DNA of 9,040 bases. Origin: Pseudomonadota bacterium. Its GTDB lineage: Bacteria > Pseudomonadota > Alphaproteobacteria > Rhodobacterales > Rhodobacteraceae. The stretch lies in assembly GCA_027623875.1 (NCBI GenBank), contig JAQBUS010000028.1, positions 1 to 9,040 of the forward strand. The letters are read 5' to 3'. Of the stretch, positions 1 through 7,509 are shown piece after piece (positions within the stretch are counted from its first letter, which is position 1; every line of letters starts with the position of its first letter). Made by a program: the position numbers and the translations under genes. The notes below the pieces were generated by a model. The model was not told the origin of the DNA and did not search any database. It saw only the letters and a program-made list of their open reading frames with translations.

Positions 1-234
1 ATGAGCGACATAGCGGATAGAGTAAAAAAAATTGTCGTAGAGCATTTAGGTGTTGATGAAGATAAGGTTGTAGAAAATGCCTCCTTTATCGACGATTTAG
101 GAGCTGATAGCTTAGATACCGTTGAGCTAGTTATGGCTTTTGAAGAAGAATTTGGTATAGAGATTCCAGATGACGGGGCAGAAAATATTCAAACTTTTGG
201 TGATGCTATAAAGTTTATATCAGAAGCATTATAG
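1..234 (+). CDS. acpP: Acyl carrier protein
   Basis: This 77-residue acidic protein is the acyl carrier of type II fatty acid synthesis. It holds growing acyl chains as thioesters on a 4'-phosphopantetheine arm in the cytoplasm. The attachment serine is Ser37 in the motif GADSLD, followed by the helix II recognition segment TVELVMAFEEEFGIEIPDD. Its length matches the family (77-80 residues). The ATG is the first base of the window, so its promoter and ribosome binding site lie outside. The next gene, fabF, encodes an enzyme that uses it as substrate carrier, the classic acpP-fabF arrangement. A large inverted repeat begins at the stop codon and may end or protect its transcript. The identification is very secure. 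Confidence 0.98.
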   Translation: MSDIADRVKKIVVEHLGVDEDKVVENASFIDDLGADSLDTVELVMAFEEEFGIEIPDDGAENIQTFGDAIKFISEAL

Positions 235-289
235 GAGAAACATGAACCGAAATATCCTAATTAGTTTATTTCGGTTAAAATTTTCTCCT
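233..289 (+). terminator. Two-tier inverted repeat after acpP, possible terminator or mRNA-stabilising hairpin
   Basis: The inner stem is a perfect 10 bp: AACCGAAATA (245-254) pairs with TATTTCGGTT (267-276) around a 12-nt loop. An outer 8-bp arm, AGGAGAAA (233-240), pairs with TTTCTCCT (282-289) across a small asymmetric internal loop. A short AAAATTTT follows the inner stem, but the T tract is partly inside the outer arm, so this is not a textbook intrinsic terminator. It could partially terminate transcription or protect the 3' end of the abundant acpP mRNA, leaving fabF less expressed. The pairing is seen directly; the role is inferred. Confidence 0.5.
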
Positions 290-371
290 TTGAGTGCCTG
301 AAACCGTTCACTTTATGGCATGTTATTTAATAATTTTTACCAACTCTGTTGAATCTCTCAATTTGTAGATT

Positions 372-399
372 TTGACGGTTATTAATGTGGTTTTACTTT
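372..399 (+). promoter_or_regulatory. Candidate sigma-70 promoter for fabF-mltG
   Basis: TTGACG at 372-377 matches the alphaproteobacterial housekeeping -35 consensus well. A loose -10 candidate, TACTTT, lies 16 nt downstream at 394-399. It would start transcription near 405 and give a 5' UTR of about 80 nt before fabF. A second TATAAT (444-449) has no good -35 at normal spacing. Such matches are easily found by chance in AT-rich DNA, so confidence is low. The rest of 235-486 holds only the hairpin and a possible 19-codon ORF. Confidence 0.3.
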
Positions 400-486
400 A
401 TTCTGTTAATAGTACTTTTACGTTTTGCTTTCCCCATGTATTATATAATTTAAGTTATTTTATTAGTTTTATAAAAAGGGTTACTT

Positions 487-1743
487 ATGCGACGAGTTGT
501 TGTTACCGGACTTGGAATGGTTACTCCGTTAGGTTGTGGAGTAGAAACTACTTGGAAGAGCCTACTTGAGGGTCAATCTGGAGCTGGACCAATAACGCGA
601 TTTGATGCAAGTGGCTTAGCTACCACCTATGCGTGCGAAATTCCTAGAGACCCATTATTAGGAGGTTGTTTTGATCCTGATGACTGGATGGAGTCTAAAG
701 ATCAACGGAAAGTTGACGACTTTATTTTATACGGCATCGCAGCGGCCACTCAAGCGGTAACTGATTCCGGTTGGAAGCCCACAAGTTCTTATCAAAGTGA
801 GCGCACGGGAGTTATGATAGGGTCAGGCATTGGTGGCCTCGCCTCTATAGCTGAAACAGCTATTCTAATAAAGGAGCGGGGGCCAAGGCGGGTTTCGCCT
901 TTTTTTATTCCTGGGGCTTTGATTAATTTAATTTCTGGACAGGTGTCGATTCGCTATGGCTTTAAGGGGCCTAATCACGCTGTGGTAACAGCGTGCTCTA
1001 CAGGAGCGCATGCCATTGGAGACGCTGCTCGATTAATCGCACTTGATGACGCTGATGTTATGATAGCAGGCGGATCTGAAAGTCCTATTTGTGAAATCGG
1101 AATAGCAGGCTTTAATGCATGTAAAGCACTCAGCACTTCTCGAGCAGATAACCCGAAAGCGGCTAGTCGTCCTTGGGACAAGGATCGTGATGGTTTTGTC
1201 ATGGGAGAGGGAGCTGGGGTTGTTGTTTTAGAGGAGTACGAGCATGCTCTTTCACGGGGAGCAAAAATTTATGCTGAGGTTCTTGGCTATGGTCTTTCTG
1301 GAGATGCGCATCATATAACTGCTCCGTCATTGGATCATGAAGGTGCTGAGAGGGCAATGCGATCTGCCGTGAAGCGTGCTGACATTGACATCTCTCTTAT
1401 CGACTACATTAACGCACATGGAACATCCACAATGGCCGACACTATAGAGTTGGGTGCGGTTGAACGTTTACTTAATGGTGTTGAGCGAGAGACTTTAATG
1501 TCATCCACAAAGTCTGCAACTGGGCACCTTTTAGGCGCTGCTGGTGCTATTGAGTTTATTTTCTCTCTTTTAGCTATTCGTGACCAGGTTGTGCCGCCAA
1601 CAATTAATTTGGATAATATAGATGCGGATACCAAAATAAATTTATGTGCAAATACTAAAGTTGAAGCTGAAATAAACATAGTTCTCTCTAACTCTTTTGG
1701 ATTTGGTGGAACCAATGCGTGCCTGATAATGGGTAAACTGTAA
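487..1743 (+). CDS. fabF: Beta-ketoacyl-ACP synthase II
   Basis: FabF (418 residues; E. coli 413) condenses malonyl-ACP with acyl-ACP in the elongation step of fatty acid synthesis. The thiolase-fold Cys-His-His triad is complete: Cys170 in VVTACSTGAHA, His311 in NAHGTST and His347 in KSATGHLLGAAG. The C-terminal glycine-rich motif SNSFGFGGTNA is present near 401-411. The ATG is supported by AAAAAGGG at 473-480 with a 6-nt spacer, and the protein opens with the usual MRRVVVTGLGMVTPLG. It follows acpP after 252 bp and is followed after 6 nt by mltG, so fabF and mltG are probably co-transcribed. The run GTSTMADTIELGAVERLL resembles Rhodobacteraceae FabF. It is FabF rather than FabB by length and the triad context. 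Confidence 0.97.
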   Translation: MRRVVVTGLGMVTPLGCGVETTWKSLLEGQSGAGPITRFDASGLATTYACEIPRDPLLGGCFDPDDWMESKDQRKVDDFILYGIAAATQAVTDSGWKPTSSYQSERTGVMIGSGIGGLASIAETAILIKERGPRRVSPFFIPGALINLISGQVSIRYGFKGPNHAVVTACSTGAHAIGDAARLIALDDADVMIAGGSESPICEIGIAGFNACKALSTSRADNPKAASRPWDKDRDGFVMGEGAGVVVLEEYEHALSRGAKIYAEVLGYGLSGDAHHITAPSLDHEGAERAMRSAVKRADIDISLIDYINAHGTSTMADTIELGAVERLLNGVERETLMSSTKSATGHLLGAAGAIEFIFSLLAIRDQVVPPTINLDNIDADTKINLCANTKVEAEINIVLSNSFGFGGTNACLIMGKL

Positions 1744-1749
1744 ATCTAC

Positions 1750-2895
1750 ATGTGGAACTCGTTAGCCTCTAACGCTCTTACTTTAAGCATAGCCGCAGTA
1801 GTGGTAATATCTGGGGTGATAGGCTGGGGACAACGAGAATATACTATTCCTAGTAGGTTTGAGAGGCCAGCCTGCATCCAAATTTCTTATGGGGAAACTG
1901 TTCAATCTGTTTCAAATAAGCTACAAGACAGAGAGTTAATTAGTAACCCCGTGATATTTCGTTTGGGAACAAAATACACTGGAAAAAGTTCAAAACTTAA
2001 AGCTGGAGCATTTCTTATTCCGGCGTTGTCATCAATGGAGTCGGTAGCCGATATAATAACTCGTGGGGGTAAAAACACCTGTGGAAAAGAGATTCTATTG
2101 CAAATAGGCATAAGTTCTCAAAAACTTATTCTTAGAGATATGAATCCAGATTCCGGAAGATATTTCGACATTTTAAGTTTTAACCCAAAGTTAGATTCCA
2201 GTCCTTTAAGCTATATTTCGGCACGGCAGGAGAGTGATGTTCGTTATAGGATTGTCGTTGCAGAAGGGGTTACTAGCTGGCAACTTATAAATTCTCTGAA
2301 ATCTGTCAATTTTTTAATTTATGATATTAAGGATGTTCCTTCGGAGGGCTCATTACTTCCTACTAGCTACGAAGTCAAACAAGGAGGCAGCGCTTCAGAG
2401 CTCCTGGAGCGTATGAAGATTGCCCAAAGTAATGCCTTACAAGAAGCGTGGAAAACTCGGGCCGCCGGAACACCTCTTAAAAATCCAGAGCAGGCTTTGA
2501 TTTTGGCGTCTATAATAGAAAAAGAGACTGGAGTTGAATCAGAACGCCGAAAAGTCTCTAGCGTCTTTATCAATAGACTAATTAAGGGATGGAAGTTGCA
2601 GACTGACCCGTCTGTGATATATGGATTAACGATGGGAAAAAGGGTTTTGGGAAGAGGGTTGCTTCAATCTGAGTTGGATCTAGACACTCCCTATAACACA
2701 TATCTTAATAACGGTTTACCTCCAACGCCTATTGCTAACCCAGGCCTGGATTCGATAAAGGCGGCCTTAAATCCAGACAGCACGAATTATTTGTTCTTTG
2801 TTGCGAATGGAACGGGTGGACATGCATTTTCAGAAAACTTGACCAATCATAATAAAAATGTTTTGGATTGGCGCTCTAAACAAAAAAAGAAATAA
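1750..2895 (+). CDS. mltG: Endolytic murein transglycosylase (YceG family)
   Basis: MltG is an inner-membrane enzyme that cleaves nascent glycan strands and is thought to set their length. The 381-residue protein begins with a membrane segment (about 10-26) that anchors the rest in the periplasm. A LysM-like region follows at about 42-92 and the catalytic YceG domain at about 167-375. The catalytic glutamate is Glu257 in LASIIEKETG. Other hallmarks are LQTDPSVIYG, TPYNTY, GLPPTPIANPG and FFVANGTGGHAF. A segment of about 55 residues (107-165) separates the two domains and is absent from E. coli MltG; I recall a similar one in Rhodobacteraceae. The start lies 6 nt after fabF without a clear Shine-Dalgarno, which suggests translational coupling. 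The neighbours pabC, tmk and holB of the enterobacterial cluster are absent. It was formerly misnamed aminodeoxychorismate lyase. Confidence 0.95.
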   Translation: MWNSLASNALTLSIAAVVVISGVIGWGQREYTIPSRFERPACIQISYGETVQSVSNKLQDRELISNPVIFRLGTKYTGKSSKLKAGAFLIPALSSMESVADIITRGGKNTCGKEILLQIGISSQKLILRDMNPDSGRYFDILSFNPKLDSSPLSYISARQESDVRYRIVVAEGVTSWQLINSLKSVNFLIYDIKDVPSEGSLLPTSYEVKQGGSASELLERMKIAQSNALQEAWKTRAAGTPLKNPEQALILASIIEKETGVESERRKVSSVFINRLIKGWKLQTDPSVIYGLTMGKRVLGRGLLQSELDLDTPYNTYLNNGLPPTPIANPGLDSIKAALNPDSTNYLFFVANGTGGHAFSENLTNHNKNVLDWRSKQKKK

Positions 2896-2926
2896 TCGTG
2901 GCATTGATTTTAGATTGCTGTGTGTT

Positions 2927-2956
2927 AACTTAAAACCAGAGCATATTAAGTTTTTT
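2927..2956 (+). terminator. Weak candidate terminator after mltG
   Basis: AACTTAA (2927-2933) pairs with TTAAGTT (2946-2952) around a 12-nt loop, and a run of six T covers 2951-2956. The stem is only 7 bp with one G-C pair, so termination would be inefficient at best. It lies in the 93-bp gap between mltG and cysE and could separate the fabF-mltG unit from cysE. Confidence 0.3.
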
Positions 2957-2988
2957 AAATTCTTTGAATAGCTGGTCTGGAGGAATAT

Positions 2989-3792
2989 ATGGAAAAATTA
3001 AACCTTAGGGTTCAAGATATAGATCCAGTATGGAAAAAGATTTCTTTTGAGGCGGAGAAGGCTCTAAAAAAAGAACTGTTTCTGGGGGCGCTTATTCATA
3101 GTTCGATTCTCAATCATAATTGTTTAGATGATTGTCTATCATATAGGATTTCTCAAAAATTGGCGTCTGGGGATATGTCTGAGCAATCAATTCGTGAGCT
3201 TTCTGATAAAGCTTTTTCGCATGATATTTCTCTTTCTGAAAGTGCCAGATGCGATTTAATGGCTGTAATACAACGTGATCCAGCATGCCATGACTTTCTG
3301 CAACCTATTTTGTATTTTAAAGGGTTTTTAGCACTCCAGGCTTATAGATTGAGTCATTGGCTGTGGCAAGAAAAGCGGTTTGGGTTGTCATATTTTATTC
3401 AATCTAGAGTTAGCGAAGTGTTCGGGATAGATATTCATCCTGCAGCGATTGTCGGCAAAGGTATAATGATCGATCATGCTCACTCTATTGTGATAGGGGA
3501 GACAGCAATTGTCGGCAATAATGTATCGATGTTGCATTCGGTCACTCTGGGAGGCACTGGAAAAGGGAAGGGAAAACGCCACCCCACTATTGAAGATGGA
3601 GTTCTTTTGGGTGCAGGAGCTAAGGTCCTTGGGGATATCACTATTGGACATTGCTCACGAGTTGCTGCTGGTTCGGTTGTTTTAAAGTCGGTTCCCGCTA
3701 AGAAAACAGTTGCTGGGGTTCCAGCAAAAATTGTTGGTGAAGCCGGTTGCTCAAACCCCGCAATTTCAATGGACCAGCTATTGTCAAATTAG
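2989..3792 (+). CDS. cysE: Serine O-acetyltransferase
   Basis: CysE transfers acetyl from acetyl-CoA to L-serine, making O-acetylserine, the committed step of cysteine synthesis in the cytoplasm. The 267-residue protein has the alpha-helical N-terminal domain (about 12-120, with RDPA at 97-100) and the left-handed beta-helix of hexapeptide repeats (about 148-250). Catalytic residues are conserved: Asp148 in FGIDIHPAA and Asp162/His163 in MIDHAHS. VTLGGTGK, GAGAKVLG and AGVPAKIVG are typical of the acetyl-CoA binding part. The ATG follows a strong GGAGGA at 2979-2984. The C terminus ends in LLSN instead of the terminal isoleucine that E. coli CysE inserts into CysK. The gene converges on pdhC with a 29-bp gap. 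Confidence 0.96.
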   Translation: MEKLNLRVQDIDPVWKKISFEAEKALKKELFLGALIHSSILNHNCLDDCLSYRISQKLASGDMSEQSIRELSDKAFSHDISLSESARCDLMAVIQRDPACHDFLQPILYFKGFLALQAYRLSHWLWQEKRFGLSYFIQSRVSEVFGIDIHPAAIVGKGIMIDHAHSIVIGETAIVGNNVSMLHSVTLGGTGKGKGKRHPTIEDGVLLGAGAKVLGDITIGHCSRVAAGSVVLKSVPAKKTVAGVPAKIVGEAGCSNPAISMDQLLSN

Positions 3793-3809
3793 ATAAGGTT
3801 CTAAAAATA

Positions 3810-3845
3810 AATCCCAAAACTCTAAATTAGCATAATTTCGGGATT
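3810..3845. terminator. Possible bidirectional hairpin between convergent cysE and pdhC
   Basis: Two nested AT-rich inverted repeats sit where the genes meet. The inner one is AAATTA (3824-3829) with TAATTT (3833-3838) around GCA. The outer one is AATCCC (3810-3815) with GGGATT (3840-3845). They overlap the last codons of pdhC, and there is no strong T tract on either strand. A shared terminator would make sense in a 29-bp convergent gap, but the structure is weak. Confidence 0.25.
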
Positions 3846-5120
3846 CTCAAGATTTGATTTTATGGAGTTTAGAAGTTTGGCACCTAACGCGCCATCTATT
3901 GCTCTATGATCGACACTAAGTGTTACGGACATAAGGGTCTCAACTGACAACTCTCCGGTTATTTTGTTTACGACCGCTTTTTTAATTCCGGCACCCACTG
4001 CTAAAATCACGGATTGTGGGGGGTTTATTATAGCGTCAAAGCTCTCGATACCATACATCCCAAGATTTGAGATAGAGAAACTTCCCCCTTGATATTCGCT
4101 AGGTAAGAGTTTTCGTTCTCGCGCTTTATTCGCTAGGGACTTCATTTCAATAGAGATTTCTATTAAACTTTTTGAATCTGAATTGAAAATGATAGGTGTT
4201 AAGAGCCCTCCTTCTATGGCAACAGCGACAGAAATATCAGATTCTTTTAGATTTATTATATGATCCTGAGCCCATATTACATTAGCATCTGGGGTTTCTT
4301 GAAGAGCCAGGGCAGATGCTTTAATTATAAAATCGTTAATACTTATTTTTATGCCTCTAGTAGATAGAGCCTTGTTAAGTTTTAACCTTAAGGATTGCAG
4401 ATTATCGATGAATATATTTTGCCTTAGATAGAAATGGGGTATCGAGCTTTTTGATTCAGTTAGACGCGCGGAGATAGCCCTTCGCATCCCATCTAAAGGA
4501 ATATTTGTTGATGGCCTGGAGGCGTAAATACCATCAATCGAGTTAACATCATTTAACTCCGATTTAGTTTTTAAGGAGCTTTTGTTCCCAGAGATAACAC
4601 TGATATTTAAGACATCTGCATTAATAATTCTACCATTTGGACCAGAGCCTTTTATTTCATTGATATCTAGTTTCATCTCCTTCGCAATTCGGCGAGCCAA
4701 AGGAGAGGCGAACACTCGACTAATGGTCTTTTTTGGAAGTGCTGCGCTCAGGTTTTTTACCTCATGTCCTTCAGGCTTTAGCAATGTAAAATTTTCAGTG
4801 GTGTTCAATTTTACTTTTTCTTCAGTATTATTATTTTTTGCACTTTGATTTTCTGCCTCAGGAGTCTCAACAGTCTCTCCCTTAGTTAGAACGGTAGCTA
4901 TTGGGGAGTTAACTTTTATTGCCAGGGTTCCCGCTTCGACCAATAACTCTCCAATGATACCATCATCAGTGGCTTCAATTTCCATTGTAGCTTTATCGGT
5001 TTCAATCTCAGCGATTAGATCTCCCGCAAAAATTTCGTCACCTTCTTTTACTAACCATTTAATAAGAATCCCTTCTTCCATAGTTGGGGACAAGGCCGGC
5101 ATCAAAAGGTTTTTAGACAT
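3822..5120 (-). CDS. pdhC: Pyruvate dehydrogenase E2, dihydrolipoamide acetyltransferase
   Basis: E2 is the core of the pyruvate dehydrogenase complex and transfers acetyl from lipoamide to CoA. Domains in order: one lipoyl domain (about 1-80, lipoyl-lysine near residue 43 in ETDKATMEIE), a linker, a peripheral subunit-binding domain (about 136-174, SPLARRIAKE to GPNGRI), a second linker and the acyltransferase domain (about 205-432). The active site is SVDHRAIDGA, with His near 405 and Asp near 409. The linkers are rich in Asn, Lys, Thr and Ser instead of Ala and Pro. Two starts are possible: GTG at 5123 and the adjacent ATG at 5120. AAGGGG (5135-5130) lies 6 or 9 nt upstream, so ATG is preferred. 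It lies 13 nt after pdhB. No lpd (E3) follows; the operon ends against cysE. Confidence 0.96.
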   Translation of the reverse strand: MSKNLLMPALSPTMEEGILIKWLVKEGDEIFAGDLIAEIETDKATMEIEATDDGIIGELLVEAGTLAIKVNSPIATVLTKGETVETPEAENQSAKNNNTEEKVKLNTTENFTLLKPEGHEVKNLSAALPKKTISRVFASPLARRIAKEMKLDINEIKGSGPNGRIINADVLNISVISGNKSSLKTKSELNDVNSIDGIYASRPSTNIPLDGMRRAISARLTESKSSIPHFYLRQNIFIDNLQSLRLKLNKALSTRGIKISINDFIIKASALALQETPDANVIWAQDHIINLKESDISVAVAIEGGLLTPIIFNSDSKSLIEISIEMKSLANKARERKLLPSEYQGGSFSISNLGMYGIESFDAIINPPQSVILAVGAGIKKAVVNKITGELSVETLMSVTLSVDHRAIDGALGAKLLNSIKSNLENPEIMLI

Positions 5121-5133
5121 CACTAGTTACCCC

Positions 5134-6480
5134 TTACCGATAGACAACGGACTTAACCGCATCGACAACATCAGATGTGGTTACTAACGCTAATTTTTCC
5201 AAATTGGCTGCATAGGGCATAGGGACGTCCCTTCCGGTGCAACAAATTACTGGAGCATCTAGGTAATCAAACGCTTCTTGCATTAGTGTCGAACTAATGA
5301 AACTTCCTATCGAGCACACGGGAAAGCCTTCTTCGACAGTTACACACCGATTGGTTTTCATAACGCTCGTGATGATAGTTTTCGTATCTAATGGCCTTAA
5401 TGTTCTTAGGTCAATTACCTCTGCCTCTATTCCGAGCTGACTTAACTCCTTTGAGGCTTCTAAAGCATATTTAAGTCCAATTCCGAAACTCACTATCGTA
5501 ACATCATCACCAGTTTTTCTAATTTTCGCCTGTCCAAAAGGAATAGTTTGTTCATCGTCTGCAGGCATATTAAAGGTCTGATTATATAAAATTTCGTTTT
5601 CAAGAAAAATAACTGGATTTGGATCACGTATTGCTGTTTTCAGTAAGCCTTTTGCATCACCCGCTGAATAGGGTGCAACTACTTTGAGTCCTGGGATCTG
5701 GGCAAACCAAGCTGAATAATCTTGAGAATGCTGTGCTCCGACTCTTGAAGCTGCTCCGTTTGGACCCCTGAATACGATAGGACATCCCATTTGACCACCA
5801 GACATATAAAGTGTTTTTGCTGCAGAATTAATTATCTGATCTATAGCCTGCATCGCAAAATTAAAGGTCATGAATTCGACAATAGGTTTTAGACCACCGA
5901 AAGCAGCACCGATTCCAATGCCTGTAAATCCGTGCTCAGTTATAGGGGTATCAATAACTCTCTTAGAGCCAAACTCCTCTAATAATCCTTGTGATATTTT
6001 ATAAGCGCCTTGGTATTGAGCTACTTCCTCACCCATTAAGAATACATTTTCGTCTAACCGCATTTCTTCAGCCATCGCATCACGCAAGGCATCACGAACT
6101 GTCGACTGCTTTAATTCCACGTTTTTTTTATTCGATTGAGTATCAACCGTAATTTCTAAAACTTTCTTATCTGTTGACAGCTTTTTTCCGACGGGCTCTT
6201 TTTCTACGTTAAGTTCGTTTGAGGTAGCGACAGATTCATTTTCAACGATTATGCTAGCGATTATTTGGTTTACTTTTACTTCAGCCGTCCCTTCGGGGAC
6301 AAATATTTTCTCTATTACCCCTTCATCTACAGCTTCAAACTCCATCGTTGCCTTATCCGTTTCAATTTCAGCTAAAATGTCCCCAGGTTTTACTAAGTCA
6401 CCTTCTTTGACGTACCACTTTGCTAGAGTGCCCTCATCCATAGTTGGAGATAAAGCTGGCATTAATATATTTATAGACAT
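5134..6480 (-). CDS. pdhB: Pyruvate dehydrogenase E1 beta subunit with N-terminal lipoyl domain
   Basis: This is the beta half of the thiamine diphosphate-dependent E1, which decarboxylates pyruvate and passes the acetyl group to lipoamide. The 448-residue protein is a fusion: a lipoyl domain at about 1-80 with lipoyl-lysine Lys43 in ETDKATMEFEA, a charged linker (about 81-125), then the E1-beta transketolase-like domain (126-448). Within it are the cofactor-contacting Glu in FLMGEEVAQYQGAYK (148-161), EHGFTGIGIGAAF (182-194), RGPNGAASRVGAQHSQD (238-254) and VIDLRTLRPLD (355-365). The lipoyl-E1-beta fusion is characteristic of alphaproteobacteria. The ATG follows AGGAAGG (6494-6488) with a 7-nt spacer, and pdhA ends 12 nt upstream, so co-translation with pdhA in one operon is expected. 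Confidence 0.97.
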   Translation of the reverse strand: MSINILMPALSPTMDEGTLAKWYVKEGDLVKPGDILAEIETDKATMEFEAVDEGVIEKIFVPEGTAEVKVNQIIASIIVENESVATSNELNVEKEPVGKKLSTDKKVLEITVDTQSNKKNVELKQSTVRDALRDAMAEEMRLDENVFLMGEEVAQYQGAYKISQGLLEEFGSKRVIDTPITEHGFTGIGIGAAFGGLKPIVEFMTFNFAMQAIDQIINSAAKTLYMSGGQMGCPIVFRGPNGAASRVGAQHSQDYSAWFAQIPGLKVVAPYSAGDAKGLLKTAIRDPNPVIFLENEILYNQTFNMPADDEQTIPFGQAKIRKTGDDVTIVSFGIGLKYALEASKELSQLGIEAEVIDLRTLRPLDTKTIITSVMKTNRCVTVEEGFPVCSIGSFISSTLMQEAFDYLDAPVICCTGRDVPMPYAANLEKLALVTTSDVVDAVKSVVYR

Positions 6481-6492
6481 TAAAATACCTTC

Positions 6493-7488
6493 CTAAGTTT
6501 CGACATAAATATCTTGGTAAAGCTCACTTAAGTCCGGTTCGGGACTACTTTGTGAGAATTCTGCCGCATCATTTACTAACTCTTTTATTTTCATGTCTAT
6601 GTTTTTCAAATCAGCCTCAGAAGAGTGTTTCCCGGAAATTAACATATCACGGATTTGCTCAATTGGATCTCTATTAGACCGCATTTTTTGAACTTCATCA
6701 CGGGTTCTATATCGTGCAGGGTCGGACATTGAATGGCCCCTATATCGATAAGTTTTTACCTCAAGAATATAAGGACCCTTACCAGACCGGCAGTGTGCTA
6801 CTGCTATATCCCCAGCCGCTTTAACGGCCAGTACATCCATTCCGTCAACTTCGGCTCCTGGAATGCCATATGCTGAGCCACGCATCCATAAAGATGGTGA
6901 TTTAGTTGATCTACCAACGCTGGTACCCATAGCATATTGATTGTTTTCTATTATAAAAATGACAGGAAGTTCCCAAAGCATAGCCATATTGTATGTTTCG
7001 TAAACTTGTCCTTGGTTTGCCGCTCCATCTCCAAAATACGTAAACGTTACAAATTTATTGTCTCTATATTTGTCTGAAAAAGCTAATCCAGCTCCTATTG
7101 GTACTTGCGCAGCAACTATACCATGGCCACCAAAAAAATTCTTTTCCTTAGAAAACATGTGCATAGAGCCACCTTTTCCCTTGGAGTAACCGTCGGTTCG
7201 GCCTGTAAGTTCTGCCATAACACCACGTGGATCCATACCGCAAGCGATCATGTGCCCATGATCCCTATAAGAAGTGATACGCTTGTCTCCCTCATTTGAA
7301 CAGGCTTCGAGACCGACGACAACGGCTTCTTGGCCAATATAAAGATGGCAGAATCCGCCAATCAATCCCATGCCATAAAGTTGACCTGCTTTTTCCTCAA
7401 AGCGCCTAATAAGGAGCATATCTTTGTAGTATTTCAGTAATTCTATGTTTGTGGTTTTTGCTAATTTTTTGTTCTTTTTTTGAGTCAA
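6493..7488 (-). CDS. pdhA: Pyruvate dehydrogenase E1 alpha subunit
   Basis: This is the alpha half of heterotetrameric E1, which binds thiamine diphosphate and decarboxylates pyruvate. The thiamine diphosphate motif runs from GDG (153-155, in YFGDGAANQGQVYE) to ENN (181-183). The conserved loop YRYRGHSMSDPA (247-258) and KGKGGSMHMF (103-112) are present. The 331-residue length is normal. The start is a TTG at 7488-7486: AAAGG (7501-7497) lies 8 nt upstream, and no ATG precedes the conserved MLLIRRFEE in frame. An ATG at 7493-7491 is out of frame and stops after two codons. This is the first gene of pdhA-pdhB-pdhC, with a 142-bp leader region after ftsB that contains a perfect palindrome. Substitution of a branched-chain or acetoin E1 is unlikely given the PDH-type sequence and gene order. 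Confidence 0.96.
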   Translation of the reverse strand: MTQKKNKKLAKTTNIELLKYYKDMLLIRRFEEKAGQLYGMGLIGGFCHLYIGQEAVVVGLEACSNEGDKRITSYRDHGHMIACGMDPRGVMAELTGRTDGYSKGKGGSMHMFSKEKNFFGGHGIVAAQVPIGAGLAFSDKYRDNKFVTFTYFGDGAANQGQVYETYNMAMLWELPVIFIIENNQYAMGTSVGRSTKSPSLWMRGSAYGIPGAEVDGMDVLAVKAAGDIAVAHCRSGKGPYILEVKTYRYRGHSMSDPARYRTRDEVQKMRSNRDPIEQIRDMLISGKHSSEADLKNIDMKIKELVNDAAEFSQSSPEPDLSELYQDIYVET

Positions 7489-7501
7489 AACATGGACCTT
7501 T
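7486..7501 (-). promoter_or_regulatory. Ribosome binding site fixing the TTG start of pdhA
   Basis: AAAGG (7501-7497) lies 8 nt before TTG (7488-7486), a normal spacing. It lies only 3 nt before the out-of-frame ATG (7493-7491), which would be too close. The mini-ORF ATG-TTT-TGA ends with its TGA overlapping the TTG start by two bases. Confidence 0.55.
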
Positions 7502-7509
7502 GAATAATA

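Noticed and set aside
372..569. 65-codon + strand ORF overlapping the fabF start
   Set aside because: It begins with TTG without a ribosome binding site, runs into fabF in another frame and shows no family resemblance; the TTG is better read as part of a -35 element.
1404..1715. 103-codon - strand ORF inside fabF
   Set aside because: It is an antisense shadow of the conserved fabF coding region with no ribosome binding site or known family features.
2904..2931. TTGATT with a TAACTT downstream, a possible cysE promoter
   Set aside because: Both boxes are weak matches and overlap the hairpin after mltG; similar pairs are frequent in this AT-rich DNA.
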